Part shown: positions 17,484 to 26,959 of the stretch, piece by piece
Position numbering within the stretch: the first letter of the stretch is position 1
How the letters are laid out: every line of letters begins with the position of its first letter
DNA from: Candidatus Amarobacillus elongatus
GTDB lineage: Bacteria > Chloroflexota > Dehalococcoidia > Tepidiformales > Tepidiformaceae
Length of the DNA stretch: 64,000 nucleotides
Assembly (NCBI GenBank): GCA_016703545.1
Contig: JADJBX010000002.1
Span: 62,001-126,000 of the forward strand
Direction of reading: 5' to 3'
The notes under the pieces: generated by a model
Told to the model about the DNA's origin: nothing
Databases searched by the model: none
The model's input: only the letters and a program-made list of their open reading frames with translations
Program-made: the position numbers and the translations under genes

Positions 17484-19598
17484 ATGACCGCCGCCCCGCC
17501 GCCCCAGGCCCCTTTCGCCGACCCCCGTGCCCTTGCGCCCGCACGCAAGGTGCTCGCCGACGTCTTCGGGTACCACGAATTCCGGCCCGGCCAGCCCGAG
17601 GTCATCGCCTCGGTCCTCGCAAAGCGGGACACGCTCGCGGTCATGCCCACCGGCGGCGGGAAAAGCGTCTGCTACCAGGTCCCGGCGCTGCTCGCCCCCG
17701 AGGGCGTCACCATCGTCGTGTCGCCGTTGCTGGCGCTGATGAAGGACCAGGTCGATGCGCTCCGGCAGGATGGGGTCGAGGCGGCCGCTATCAACTCGAC
17801 CATGCCCCGGGAGGAGCAGGCGCGGGTGATGTCCGAGGCGCAGGCGGGGCGCATTCCGCTCCTGTACGTCGCCCCCGAACGGTTCGGCGATGGCGCCTTC
17901 ATGGCCGCCCTGCGCTCCGTGCACGTCGGCCTCCTCGCCGTCGATGAGGCCCACTGCATCTCGCAGTGGGGCCACGACTTCCGGCCGAGCTACCGCGACC
18001 TCGGCAGCGTGCGCCCGCGGCTCGGCAACCCGCCCATCATCGCCCTCACCGCCACGGCCGACCCGCTCGTCCGCGACGACATCGTCGAGCGCCTGCAGCT
18101 GCGCGACGCCGTCGTCCATGTCGCCGGCTTCGATCGCCCGAACCTCCGCTTCGACGTCGTCCGCGTGAAGAGCATCAAGGAGAAGCAGGAGCTGATCGCG
18201 GCGAAACTCAAGAACCTCGGCGAGGAGTCCGCGGTGGTGTACTGCGGCACCCGCAAGAAGGTCGAGGAGCTCACCGAGTACCTCCAGCGCCAGCGCATCC
18301 GCTGCGCGCGCTACCACGCCGGCATGGAAGACGGCGACCGTCGCCGAATCCAGGAGGCGTTCGCGCGGGACAGCCTGCGCATCATCATCGCCACCAACGC
18401 CTTCGGCATGGGCATCGACAAGCCCGACGTGCGCATGGTCCTCCACCACGATCTCCCGGATTCGCTGGAGTCCTACTACCAGGAGGCCGGCCGCGCCGGC
18501 CGCGACGGCGAGCCCGCCGACTGCGTGCTCTACTTCTCCGCGCGCGACCGCGGCCTGCGGGAGTACTTCATCGACCTTTCGCACCCGGAAGCGCACATGG
18601 TGGTCGGGGTGTACCGCAAGCTGGTGGCGAACGAGGGGCGCCGCACCCACATCCGCGACCTGATGGACGAAGAGGACCAGCCCGGCATCAACGCGGCGGT
18701 GCAGGCGCTCGTCGACTCCGGGCTCGCGGGCAAGCAGGGGTACATGGCCTGGGCCACGCGCCACGGCGGCGAAGAGGAGATCGACACCGCTGGCCTCGAG
18801 GCGCACCGCGAGCACGCGGTCAAGAAGCTCGACGCCATGCAGCACTACGCGGAATCGCGAACCTGCCTCCGCGCCCGCATCCTCGACTACTTCGGCGAAA
18901 CGGAACATAACGCCGCCTGCGGCAACTGCGGGCCGTGCATCGCCCCGCCCGCGCAGACTATCGGCGGCGTGGACGAGGAGGAGGACCGCCTGTTCCACGC
19001 CCTCCGCGCGGTCCGCCGCCGCTTCGCCGACGAGGCGAACGTCCCGCCGTTCACCATCTTCAGCGACGCGACGCTGCACGAGATGGCGCGCAAGAAGCCG
19101 CGGACCCGCTTCGAGCTGCTGGCCGTGTCCGGCGTCGGGAACGTGAAGTACGACCGTTACGGCGAGGCGTTCCTCGCGGTGACCCGCTCCGCCGCGGGCG
19201 CCGCGCCCACCACTCCCGCCCCGTCGCCCGCGGCCGTTCGCGCCGCAGCCGCCGAGCGCGAGGTCCCCATCCGAGCGCGCAACGGTAAGGTCATCGCGCC
19301 CTCCACCCGGCGCACCCTGGAGCTACTGCGCGAAGGCGAGAGCATCGAATCCATCGCCCGCCAGCGCGGTCTCAGCCCCCAGACCATCACGCAGCACGTC
19401 GTGGACCTGCTCCTCGCCGAAGAGCTGGACGACATCAGCGAATGGGTGGACACGATTACGCTCGGGCGCATTCGCAAGGCCGCGGGCGAAGGCCCCATCG
19501 GCCAGCTCGCCCCCCTCAAGGAAGCGCTCGGCGATTCCGTCAGCTACGAGCAGCTCCACCTCGCTCGCGCGTGGATCAACACCCGCGAACGTTCGTGA
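17484..19598 (+). CDS. recQ: ATP-dependent DNA helicase RecQ
   Basis: A 704-aa 3'-5' DNA helicase. Walker A is PTGGGKS (residues 55-61), the DEAH box is DEAHCISQWGHDFR with the RecQ aromatic loop, and motif VI is QEAGRAGRDGEP. The RQC zinc site follows (TCLRARILDYFGE, then CGNCGPC), then an HRDC domain (around residues 490-565). After a Pro/Ala linker, a C-terminal HTH_40-type helix-turn-helix contains TRRTLELLREGES. This is the long RecQ layout found in Deinococcus and Bacteroidetes-like enzymes. It works in recombination repair. The ATG at 17484 starts just before the helicase homology. Confidence 0.95.
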   Translation: MTAAPPPQAPFADPRALAPARKVLADVFGYHEFRPGQPEVIASVLAKRDTLAVMPTGGGKSVCYQVPALLAPEGVTIVVSPLLALMKDQVDALRQDGVEAAAINSTMPREEQARVMSEAQAGRIPLLYVAPERFGDGAFMAALRSVHVGLLAVDEAHCISQWGHDFRPSYRDLGSVRPRLGNPPIIALTATADPLVRDDIVERLQLRDAVVHVAGFDRPNLRFDVVRVKSIKEKQELIAAKLKNLGEESAVVYCGTRKKVEELTEYLQRQRIRCARYHAGMEDGDRRRIQEAFARDSLRIIIATNAFGMGIDKPDVRMVLHHDLPDSLESYYQEAGRAGRDGEPADCVLYFSARDRGLREYFIDLSHPEAHMVVGVYRKLVANEGRRTHIRDLMDEEDQPGINAAVQALVDSGLAGKQGYMAWATRHGGEEEIDTAGLEAHREHAVKKLDAMQHYAESRTCLRARILDYFGETEHNAACGNCGPCIAPPAQTIGGVDEEEDRLFHALRAVRRRFADEANVPPFTIFSDATLHEMARKKPRTRFELLAVSGVGNVKYDRYGEAFLAVTRSAAGAAPTTPAPSPAAVRAAAAEREVPIRARNGKVIAPSTRRTLELLREGESIESIARQRGLSPQTITQHVVDLLLAEELDDISEWVDTITLGRIRKAAGEGPIGQLAPLKEALGDSVSYEQLHLARAWINTRERS

Positions 19599-19613
19599 CG
19601 GCCGCCCGCGCGG

Positions 19614-22319
19614 CTACAGGCTCGCGATACGCTCCCGCAGGCCCGAGACCCGGACCCGCGTCTCGGCGAGCGTCGCCTCCATGTCCGTGACCACCTTCGC
19701 CGGCGCCTTCGAGCGGAACTGCTCGTTCCCCAGCTGCTTCGTCAGCCGCTCCTCGTAGGCGGCGGCCTCCGCGAGCTCCTTCTCCAGGCGCGCGCGTTCC
19801 GCAGCCGCATCCACCGCCGGCAGCGCGACGGCCACCTCCGTATCAGCGATGCGCGCGAACGCGAACTCTCCCTCCGGGAGTGCGTCGGATGGTGACGTGA
19901 CGCGCGGCTCCGCCCGTGACGTGAACGCGGTCGCCGCCAGGGTCTCTTCGAGCGCGCCCGCATGCTCGCCCGCGCGCAGGTACACGGCAGGCTTGAAGCC
20001 CACGTCGAGCTTCTTCTCCGCGCGGATGTTCCGGATCGCGCGGTTCACCTCGATCACGTGGCTCATCGCTGCCTCGGCGCGTTCATCCTTCCAGTTCGCA
20101 CCGCTGCGCGGGAACCACGCCACGATGAGGGCGTTCGCCATGTCGCCCTCGAGGTGCTCCCGCAGCGCCTGCCACAGCTCTTCCGTGACGAACGGCATGA
20201 ACGGGTGCAGCAGCCGCAGCCCGTGGTCGAGCACGTGCGCGAGCACCTTCAGCGGCCGGTCATCGCCCGCCGACAGCCGCACCTTCGTCATCTCGATGTA
20301 CCAGTCGCAGAACTCGTTCCAGAGGAAGTCCTGCACCTGGCGCGCCGCCTCGCCGAGCTGGTACGCCTTCAGCAGCGAATCCACGTCGATTTCGAGCTGC
20401 TCCAGCCGCGAAAGGATCCAGCGGTCCTCGATCGCGTACGTTTCGCGGTCGAGAGGGTGCGGCCGTCCCACCTTCTGCTCGCCGAGCTTCCCGAGTACAT
20501 AGCGCGCCGAGTTCCACAGCTTGTTCGCGAAGTTGCGCGAGGCAGCGAGACGGTCGTCGCTGTACTTCTGGTCCGCACCCATGGTGGCGCCAGTAAGCAC
20601 CGCGAACCGGAATGCATCCGCGCCGAACTGCCCCGCGGCGACCAATGGGTCCACGACGTTCCCGCGCGACTTCGTCATCTTTTCGCCATTCTGGTCGCGG
20701 ATCAGGCCGTGGAACATCACGGTGCGGAAGGGCACCGCATTCTCGTCCCCAAGATGGCGCATGTTGTACATGGCGAACATGATCATGCGCGCGCACCAGA
20801 AGAACATGATGTCGTACCCCATCTGCATATCGCTCGTGGGGTAGAAGTACCGCAGATCCTCCGTGTCATCGGGCCACCCGAGGTCCGCGTGCGGGGCCAA
20901 CCCGGACGAGAACCAGGTGTCCAGCACGTCCTCGTCCTGCCTGATATTCGTGCTTCCACACGTGGCGCACGCCGAGGGGTCGTTGACGGCGACCGTCATG
21001 TGGTTGTTTTCGCAGTACCACACCGGGATCTGGTGGCCCCACCAGAGCTGCCGGCTGATGCACCAGTCCCGGATGTTGTCCATCCAGTTCAGGTACACCT
21101 TTTCGAAGCGCTGGGGCACGATCTGGATCCGCCCCTCGCGCACCGCCGCCGCCGCAGCCCCCGCGATCGACCGCCCGGGCTCGTACTCCTTGTGCACATC
21201 GAGCCACCATTGTTCGCTCGGAATCGGCTGCAGCACCGTCTTGCAGCGGCTGCAGTGGCCCACGCTGTGCGTGTATTCCTCCGTGTGGTCGAGGAACCCC
21301 TCGTCTTCAAGGTCGCCCAGGATCGCGCTGCGCGCCTCGTCCGCCGTCATGCCGGCGTAGGGGCCGGCCTCGTCGTTCATCCGCCCCTGCCGGTCGATCG
21401 CGACGATCACCGGAAGGTCGTGGCGCTGGCCAATCTCCCAGTCGTTCGGGTCGTGGCCGGGGGTCACCTTCACGGCGCCGGTGCCGAACTCCGGCTTCAC
21501 CGCGTCGTCGGCGACGATGGGAATCTCGCGGTTGATGAGTGGCAGCATGAGGCCGCGGCCGATGCGTTCCTCGTACCGCTCGTCGTCGGGGTTCACGGCC
21601 ACCCCCGTGTCGCCGACCATCGTCTCCGGCCGCGTCGTCGCGACGACCACGAAGTCCGGCAGCGGCATGCCGCCCTCCCCGACGATCGGGTAGCGGATGT
21701 AGTACAGCTTCGAAGCCACGTCCACGTAATCGACTTCGAGGTCGCTGAGCGCGGTCTCGCAGCGTGGGCACCAGTTGATCATGCGCAGGCCGCGGTAGAT
21801 GAGGCCGTCCCGGTGCAGGTTCGCGAAGGTCGTGCGGACCGCCTTCACGATGGCCGGGTCGAGCGTAAAGACGCTGCGTGACCAATCGGCGGATGCGCCC
21901 AGCTTCCGGTGCTGATCCGCGATGCGGTGGCGGTACTTTCGCACCCACATCCACACGCGCTCCACGAACGCCTCGCGCCCGAGGTCGTGCCGGGTCAGGC
22001 CCTCTTTCGCGATTTCGCGCTCGAGCACGTTCTGCGTGGCGATGCCGGCATGGTCCTCGCCCGGGAGCCACAGCGTCGGGTCACCCTGCATCCGGTGCCA
22101 GCGCACCAGCGCATCCGTGATCGCGTCCTCGAGGCCGTGCCCGAGGTGCAACTCCCCGGTCACGTTCGGCGGCGGCATGATGATCGTGTAGGGCGCCCGC
22201 TCCGGATCCACGCGCGGCTTGAAGTAGCCGTGCGACTCCCACATTTCGTAGATGCGCGTCTCTACCGAGGCCGGCTCGTACGCAGGGGGTAGTTGCTTGC
22301 GAGCGGGCACTGCGGACAT
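19614..22319 (-). CDS. valS: Valyl-tRNA synthetase
   Basis: A 901-aa class I aminoacyl-tRNA synthetase. The HIGH motif appears as ELHLGHGLEDA, the KMSKS loop as KMTKSRGNV. An editing (CP1) domain contains VATTRPETMVGDT and ITPGHD-like VTPGHDPNDW. Zn-type Cys pairs are seen at INWCPRCETAL and ACATCGSTN. The C-terminal coiled coil (RARLEKELAEAAAYEERL) is the tRNA-binding arm of ValRS. It charges tRNA-Val in the cytosol. It converges on recQ with 15 bp between stops. The short leader (22320-22409) can form a GC-rich hairpin but has no T-box sequence. Confidence 0.96.
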   Translation of the reverse strand: MSAVPARKQLPPAYEPASVETRIYEMWESHGYFKPRVDPERAPYTIIMPPPNVTGELHLGHGLEDAITDALVRWHRMQGDPTLWLPGEDHAGIATQNVLEREIAKEGLTRHDLGREAFVERVWMWVRKYRHRIADQHRKLGASADWSRSVFTLDPAIVKAVRTTFANLHRDGLIYRGLRMINWCPRCETALSDLEVDYVDVASKLYYIRYPIVGEGGMPLPDFVVVATTRPETMVGDTGVAVNPDDERYEERIGRGLMLPLINREIPIVADDAVKPEFGTGAVKVTPGHDPNDWEIGQRHDLPVIVAIDRQGRMNDEAGPYAGMTADEARSAILGDLEDEGFLDHTEEYTHSVGHCSRCKTVLQPIPSEQWWLDVHKEYEPGRSIAGAAAAAVREGRIQIVPQRFEKVYLNWMDNIRDWCISRQLWWGHQIPVWYCENNHMTVAVNDPSACATCGSTNIRQDEDVLDTWFSSGLAPHADLGWPDDTEDLRYFYPTSDMQMGYDIMFFWCARMIMFAMYNMRHLGDENAVPFRTVMFHGLIRDQNGEKMTKSRGNVVDPLVAAGQFGADAFRFAVLTGATMGADQKYSDDRLAASRNFANKLWNSARYVLGKLGEQKVGRPHPLDRETYAIEDRWILSRLEQLEIDVDSLLKAYQLGEAARQVQDFLWNEFCDWYIEMTKVRLSAGDDRPLKVLAHVLDHGLRLLHPFMPFVTEELWQALREHLEGDMANALIVAWFPRSGANWKDERAEAAMSHVIEVNRAIRNIRAEKKLDVGFKPAVYLRAGEHAGALEETLAATAFTSRAEPRVTSPSDALPEGEFAFARIADTEVAVALPAVDAAAERARLEKELAEAAAYEERLTKQLGNEQFRSKAPAKVVTDMEATLAETRVRVSGLRERIASL

Positions 22320-22409
22320 GGATGCATCCTCGGGAGGGTGTGTCCGGCCGGTGGGCCGGTGCTCCCAAGTGTAACAGGCACCCGAATTTGAACTCCCCGG
22401 CGGGCCCCG

Positions 22410-23586
22410 CTACCCGCGCGGCAACCCCAGCCCGCGCTGCGCGATGATGTTCCGCTGCACTTCGCCCGTGCCCCCCGCGACCGGCCCGGACGCGGCCAGC
22501 AGGTACGACTCCAGCACGCGCCCGTCGATGGGCGCGTGGTCCGCGCCGCGCGTGAGCTGGCCGTACAGCCCGAGCAGGTTCACGCCGTAGTTCCCCACCT
22601 TGATGCCGAGCACGGCCATCCAGACCTTGCCGATGGAGGCTTCGTAGTTTGGCACCTTGCCCTGCGCCTGCAGCCACGCGGTGCGGTAGGCGATGAGCCG
22701 CCCGATCTCCGCTTCCAGGTAGAGGTCCGCCAGGTGCGCGCGCACGCCCGGGTCGTTCCACGGGCGCCGTCCGTGGTGGCGCTCCTTCGCCCAGGCGATC
22801 AGGTCGTGAATGGTCCTCCGCGCGCCGCTGATGGCGGCGATGTTGGACCGTTCGAAATCGAGCGTGGTGGCCGCGACGTACCAGCCGTTGTTCTCGCCGC
22901 CCACGAGGTCAGCCGCCGGCACGCGCACGTCGTCGAAGAAGACCTGGTTGAAGTCGTGGCGCCCCGCGATGTTCAGGATCGGCTGCACCGTGATCCCGGG
23001 GCCTGCATGTCGAGGATGAAGGCGCTGATCCCCGGTGCTTGGCCGCGCCCTGGTCCGTCCGCGCGAGAAGCAGCATCCGGTCCGCCACGTGTCCGTTCGA
23101 CGTCCAGATCTTCTGGCCCCGAATCACGTACTCGTCCCCGTCGCGCGTGGCCGAGGTCTGCATGCTCGCGAGGTCGCTTCCGGATTCCGGTTCGCTGAAG
23201 CCCTGGCAGTACCAGTCCTCGCCGCTCGCCATGCGCGGGAGGTAACGCGCGTTCTGCTCGGGCGAGGCATGGACGAGCATCGCGGGCCCGGTGATGCCGA
23301 TGGTGAACAGGCGGCCACCCGCCGGCGCGCGGTGCCATGCCAGTTCCTCGTTCAGCACCATCTGCTCGATGGCGGTCTTCCCCATCCCGCCGTACTCCTC
23401 GGCCCACGCGGGCGTCAGCCAGCGGCGGCTGCCCAGCTTCCGGTACAGCTCGCGCGCGAACGGCACCTGGTCCTCGCGGTCGAAGAAGTCATCGGACCCG
23501 GCGAAACCGGGCGGGATTTCAGCCTGGAGGAAGGCGCGCAGTTCATCGCGCCATGCCCGGGTTTCCGCACTCAGGTTGAAGTTCAC
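22410..23586 (-). CDS. Acyl-CoA dehydrogenase, frameshifted (two indels)
   Basis: An FAD-dependent acyl-CoA dehydrogenase that introduces an alpha-beta double bond into acyl-CoA. Landmarks: CQGFSEPESGSDLA and IRGQKIWTSNGH (FAD and substrate binding), and the C-terminal GPVAGGTGEVQRNIIAQRGLGLP. The frame changes twice within 40 bp, at C-runs 23030-23033 and 22995-22997. Adding one base to each run restores HRGISAFILDMQAPGI. Both sites look like homopolymer undercalls. I prefer GTG 23586, which has GGAGG upstream, over ATG 23619. It resembles the FadE17/FadE26-type large-subunit enzymes of actinobacterial side-chain degradation. Confidence 0.85.
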
Positions 23587-23668
23587 CCCTGCCCTCCTCG
23601 GCCGCTGCGCCGTCGCCATTCATACCACGCCCGCCCCCGCCGGGGCTGCGGGACCCGCCATCGCCGCG

Positions 23669-24640
23669 CTACAGCACGAACGTCGTGCCCACGGCGTTCT
23701 GCACGTACGCCTCGGGGAACGCTTCGGCAATCGCCATCTGCGCGCGATACCCCGTGCAGTGCCCCGGGACGATCACGTTCGGCGCCATTTCCCGGAAGGC
23801 ATCGACCGTTGGCCCGAGAACGGGTTCGAAGAATGCGCCATTCAGGTGGAAGCCGCCGAGGACCGCGTGCACGCGGTCGACCCCCGTGAGCGCCCGTGCC
23901 CGCTCGACGATGTTCACGATGCCGCTGTGCCCACAGCCGGTGAGCACCACGAGCCCCTTCCCCTTCACGTTCGCGATCAACGCCTGGTCGTCCATGAGGT
24001 GCGGTTCCGGCTCCCAGCCGTCCGCGGTCTGCCGCTGGAAGAACGGGAAGCCGTTTTCGAAGGGCGTCGCCCGGGGCACCTCGCCCGTGATGAGGATCCC
24101 GTCTTCGTAGATGAGCGACGGGTCCGCCGTCTCGATCAGGTCGAAGCCGGCGCCTTCGAGGGCCGACCGTGATGGCGGCGGCAGCGGTGTGGGCGTCGCC
24201 CCCGGAGGCGCCGAACGGCGCTGCGTGTATGCGGCGGGATGCACGATCATCGGCATTCCCGGCCGCCCCAGCCGCTCGACCAGCCCGGCAATGCCGCCGG
24301 TGTGGTCGAAGTGCCCGTGCGACAGGACCAGCGCCTCGATCTCCTTCGCGTCCAGCCCCATGCGGTCCATGTTCTCGATCAGACCGGTGGGCGAGACGCC
24401 GGCGTCGAACAGCAGACGTCGCCGTTCGCCACCTTGGACGAGCGTCACGAGCGCGGAGAAGCCGTGCTCGGCATGGAGCGTGGTTGCAACCTCGGGCGCG
24501 TCCACGAAGGGGTTGTGCACGCGCGGTCCCCACGGCTTCCGCCGCACCTCCTCGTCCCCGCCCAGGAGCGCGTCAATCTGGTTGTCCACGAGCGTCGTGA
24601 TCTCGATGGAATCAGCTTCCAGCAGTGGCAGCGCGGTCAT
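23669..24640 (-). CDS. MBL-fold metallo-hydrolase (dihydropterin-ribofuranosylaminobenzene-phosphate synthase-like)
   Basis: A 323-aa metallo-beta-lactamase-fold protein. The metal motif LSHGHFDHTGG carries the HxHxDH ligands, and later ligands lie in LTGCGHSG and VPGHCTG. The layout, with a variable insert between about residues 140 and 220, matches the MBL group often named after 7,8-dihydropterin-6-methyl-4-(beta-D-ribofuranosyl)aminobenzene-5'-phosphate synthase. No methanopterin genes are nearby, so a general phosphoesterase or hydrolase role is safer. The start is ATG 24640; the longer frame upstream crosses into the ispG promoter region. Confidence 0.8.
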   Translation of the reverse strand: MTALPLLEADSIEITTLVDNQIDALLGGDEEVRRKPWGPRVHNPFVDAPEVATTLHAEHGFSALVTLVQGGERRRLLFDAGVSPTGLIENMDRMGLDAKEIEALVLSHGHFDHTGGIAGLVERLGRPGMPMIVHPAAYTQRRSAPPGATPTPLPPPSRSALEGAGFDLIETADPSLIYEDGILITGEVPRATPFENGFPFFQRQTADGWEPEPHLMDDQALIANVKGKGLVVLTGCGHSGIVNIVERARALTGVDRVHAVLGGFHLNGAFFEPVLGPTVDAFREMAPNVIVPGHCTGYRAQMAIAEAFPEAYVQNAVGTTFVL

Positions 24641-24740
24641 GTCCTCACCCCTCGAGCGGATTCTAAGCCACGCCGATGCGCCGGTGACGGCCGTACGCAC
24701 GCTTAACGCCCGTTGCCGCCCGCGGCGGTATATTCCGTGC

Positions 24741-25908
24741 ATGAAGCGCGCGAATTCGAGGCCGGTGCGGGCCGGGTCCGTCACCATTGGCGGGGGCAAC
24801 CCCATCGTCGTCCAGTCCATGTGCGCCACCCGCACACAGGACATCGAAGCCACCGTTGGGCAGGCGAAGATGCTGCACGACGCCGGCGCCGGCCTCGTCC
24901 GCATCGCCATCGACAGCACGAAGGACGTCGAAGCGCTCGCCGAGATCCGCGCCCGCGTCCCCGAAGCGAACCTCGTGGTGGACTTGCAGGAGAACTACCG
25001 CCTCGTCGCGCAGGTCGCGCCGCACGTGAGCAAGGTGCGCTACAACCCTGGCCACCTCTACCACCATGAGAAGCAGAAATCCCGCGCGCGATAAGGTGGC
25101 CTTCATCGCCGAAACCGCCGCCCGCCACGACATCGCCCTGCGCATCGGCGTCAACTGCGGTTCCGTCGATCCCGCTCTCGCGGAGAAGTTCGATGGCGCC
25201 GACGAGCCGAAGCTCGAAGGTGTCACCGCCATGGTCGAAAGCGCGCTCGAACACTGCCGCTACCTCGACGACCTCGGCTTCACCCGCTACGTCGTCTCGA
25301 TGAAGGACAGCGACCCGCGCAAGGTCATCGAAGGCAACACGCGCTTTGCCGCCGCTCGCCCGGACGTGCCGCTGCATCTCGGCGTGACCGAGGCCGGGAT
25401 CCTGCCCGACGGCGTCATCAAGACGCGCATCGCGTTCGAACAGCTCCTCTCGCGCGGCATCGGCGACACGATCCGCGTCTCCCTCACGCTGCCCTTCGCC
25501 GAGAAGTGGCGCGAAGTCGAGGCCGGCAAGCAGATCATCGCGGACATCGAAGCCGGGCGCTTCCGCTCCGTGCCCGTGTTCCAGGACCATGGCCTCAACA
25601 TCATCAGCTGCCCCAGCTGCAGCCGCGTCGAGAACGAGGCGTTCATCGACCTCGCCCTCAAGGTGAAGGAGATCTCGGCGTACGCCAAGGAGTACGACGT
25701 CACCATCGCCGTCATGGGCTGCCGCGTGAACGGACCCGGCGAGACCGACGATGCGGACCTCGGCCTCTGGTGCGCGCCGAACTTCGTGAACCTGAAGCGC
25801 GGCGAGGAAGAGCTGGGCGCCTTCCCCTACGACACCGTCCTCGATCGCCTGCGCGTCGAGCTCGACGACGTTATCGCCACGAAGAAGGGCGGCGCGGTCA
25901 CCGCCTGA
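24741..25908 (+). CDS. ispG: (E)-4-hydroxy-3-methylbut-2-enyl-diphosphate synthase, frameshifted
   Basis: IspG (GcpE) catalyses the penultimate step of the MEP isoprenoid pathway with a [4Fe-4S] cluster. The N-terminal TIM-barrel region (GGGNPIVVQSMCAT, LVRIAIDS) runs from ATG 24741 to a TAA at 25092, and the rest is read in the next frame (DKVAFIAETAARHDIALRIG). The cluster Cys residues lie in ISCPSCSRVE and VMGCRVNGPGE with its conserved Glu. The break lies at 25080-25090 in a CCCGCGCGCG stretch. The two parts overlap seamlessly at KSRA/RDK. Because the gene is essential where MEP is the only route, an error in the sequence is likely. Confidence 0.9.
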
Positions 25909-25949
25909 GCCGCTGCCCCGAGCGCGCGCCGGGCTCTAGAATCAGGCGG

Positions 25950-26735
25950 ATGCCGCTGCCCTACGTCGTCCTGCACAACGCCGTCTCCATCGATGGCCGT
26001 ATCGACGGCTTCCCCGTCGATCTCGGCCTCTTTTACGGCGTCACGGAACGGTGGAACGAGGACGCGATCCTCACCGGCAGCGATACCATTCTCGCGGCCG
26101 AGGACCCTGACGAGGTCGTGGACCTCGAAGTCGAGCCGACCTATAACCGCAGCCTGCCGCTGCTCGTCGTGGTCGACAGCCACGCCCGCGTGCGTACCTG
26201 GCCCAGCCTCCGCCGCCAGCCGTACTTCCGTGCAGGGGCGGCGTTCTGCACCACCGAGACCCCGCGCGCCTACCTGGACTACCTCGCCAACGAATCCGTC
26301 ACCACCATCATCAGCGGCTCAGGGCACGTCGACCTGCGCGATGCGCTCGAACAGCTGCATGCGCACCTGCACGTGGACACCGTTCGCGTCGACAGCGGCG
26401 GCACGCTCAACGCGGCCCTGCTGCGCGCGGGCGTCGTCGACGAAGTGAGCCTGATGATCCACCCCGCGCTCGTGGGCAACGCCCCCGTGCGCACCGTGTT
26501 CCCGCGGCTCGAAGGTCTTTCCGGCGACGGGGCAGCACTGGGCGGCCAGCTGCTGGGCGCCGAACGGGTGGGCGATGGCGTGCTCTGGGCGCGCTGGGCG
26601 TTCAGCCCGCGAGCCATCGAACGGGATGCGGCCGCCACCCGGGCCGCCGCCGAGGCAGCGCGCGCCAACCGGCCCGCCCCCGTCTCCGCCGCGACCGAAC
26701 GCCGCCCGCTCCCGCGCCGCCGCCGCCGCGACTAA
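25950..26735 (+). CDS. RibD C-terminal/dihydrofolate reductase-like reductase
   Basis: A 261-aa NADPH-dependent reductase of the RibD_C family. It starts MPLPYVVLHNAVSIDGRIDG and contains ILTGSDTILAAEDP and VRVDSGGTLNAALLRAGVVDE, typical of pyrimidine reductases in riboflavin synthesis. There is no deaminase domain and no rib gene nearby, so it may be a stand-alone reductase (archaeal ArfC/RibD-like) or an enzyme of another pathway. The last 35 or so residues are a low-complexity Ala/Arg tail ending RRRRRD. ATG 25950 follows ispG by 41 bp. Its stop overlaps the small minus-strand gene. Confidence 0.8.
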   Translation: MPLPYVVLHNAVSIDGRIDGFPVDLGLFYGVTERWNEDAILTGSDTILAAEDPDEVVDLEVEPTYNRSLPLLVVVDSHARVRTWPSLRRQPYFRAGAAFCTTETPRAYLDYLANESVTTIISGSGHVDLRDALEQLHAHLHVDTVRVDSGGTLNAALLRAGVVDEVSLMIHPALVGNAPVRTVFPRLEGLSGDGAALGGQLLGAERVGDGVLWARWAFSPRAIERDAAATRAAAEAARANRPAPVSAATERRPLPRRRRRD

Positions 26736-26890
26736 CGCGTCGCGACCGCGGTCGCGGTTGCCTTCGGCGTCGCCGTGACTGCCGCGCCGTCGCTCGTCGC
26801 GATGCGGATGCCGATGCCGAGACCGATCACGATGAACGCCATCAGCGCCAGCGCAATCGCGACCGCGAGCTTGCCGTTGAACGCTTCCAT
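26732..26890 (-). CDS. Small single-pass membrane protein (52 aa)
   Basis: A short open frame from ATG 26888-26890: MEAFNGKLAVAIALALM, then a strongly hydrophobic stretch (AFIVIGLGIGI), then an Ala/Thr-rich tail (TATPKATATAVATR). The shape is that of a small type I or II membrane protein with a Thr/Pro-rich outer tail, like the surface linkers seen elsewhere in the window. The function is unknown. Its stop overlaps the stop of the convergent reductase gene by 3 bp. It is too short to exclude chance, but the clean transmembrane helix and local codon use support it. Confidence 0.45.
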   Translation of the reverse strand: MEAFNGKLAVAIALALMAFIVIGLGIGIRIATSDGAAVTATPKATATAVATR

Positions 26891-26959
26891 GCCCACTGGG
26901 ATACCCGAAACGCGGCCTACGCGTTAGGGGCGAACGGCCCCCGGCGGCGCTCCCCGGCT

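Noticed and set aside
22320..22409. Possible T-box or attenuator leader of valS
   Set aside because: The leader can form a GC-rich hairpin but lacks the T-box sequence, a specifier loop and a T-run, and is too short.
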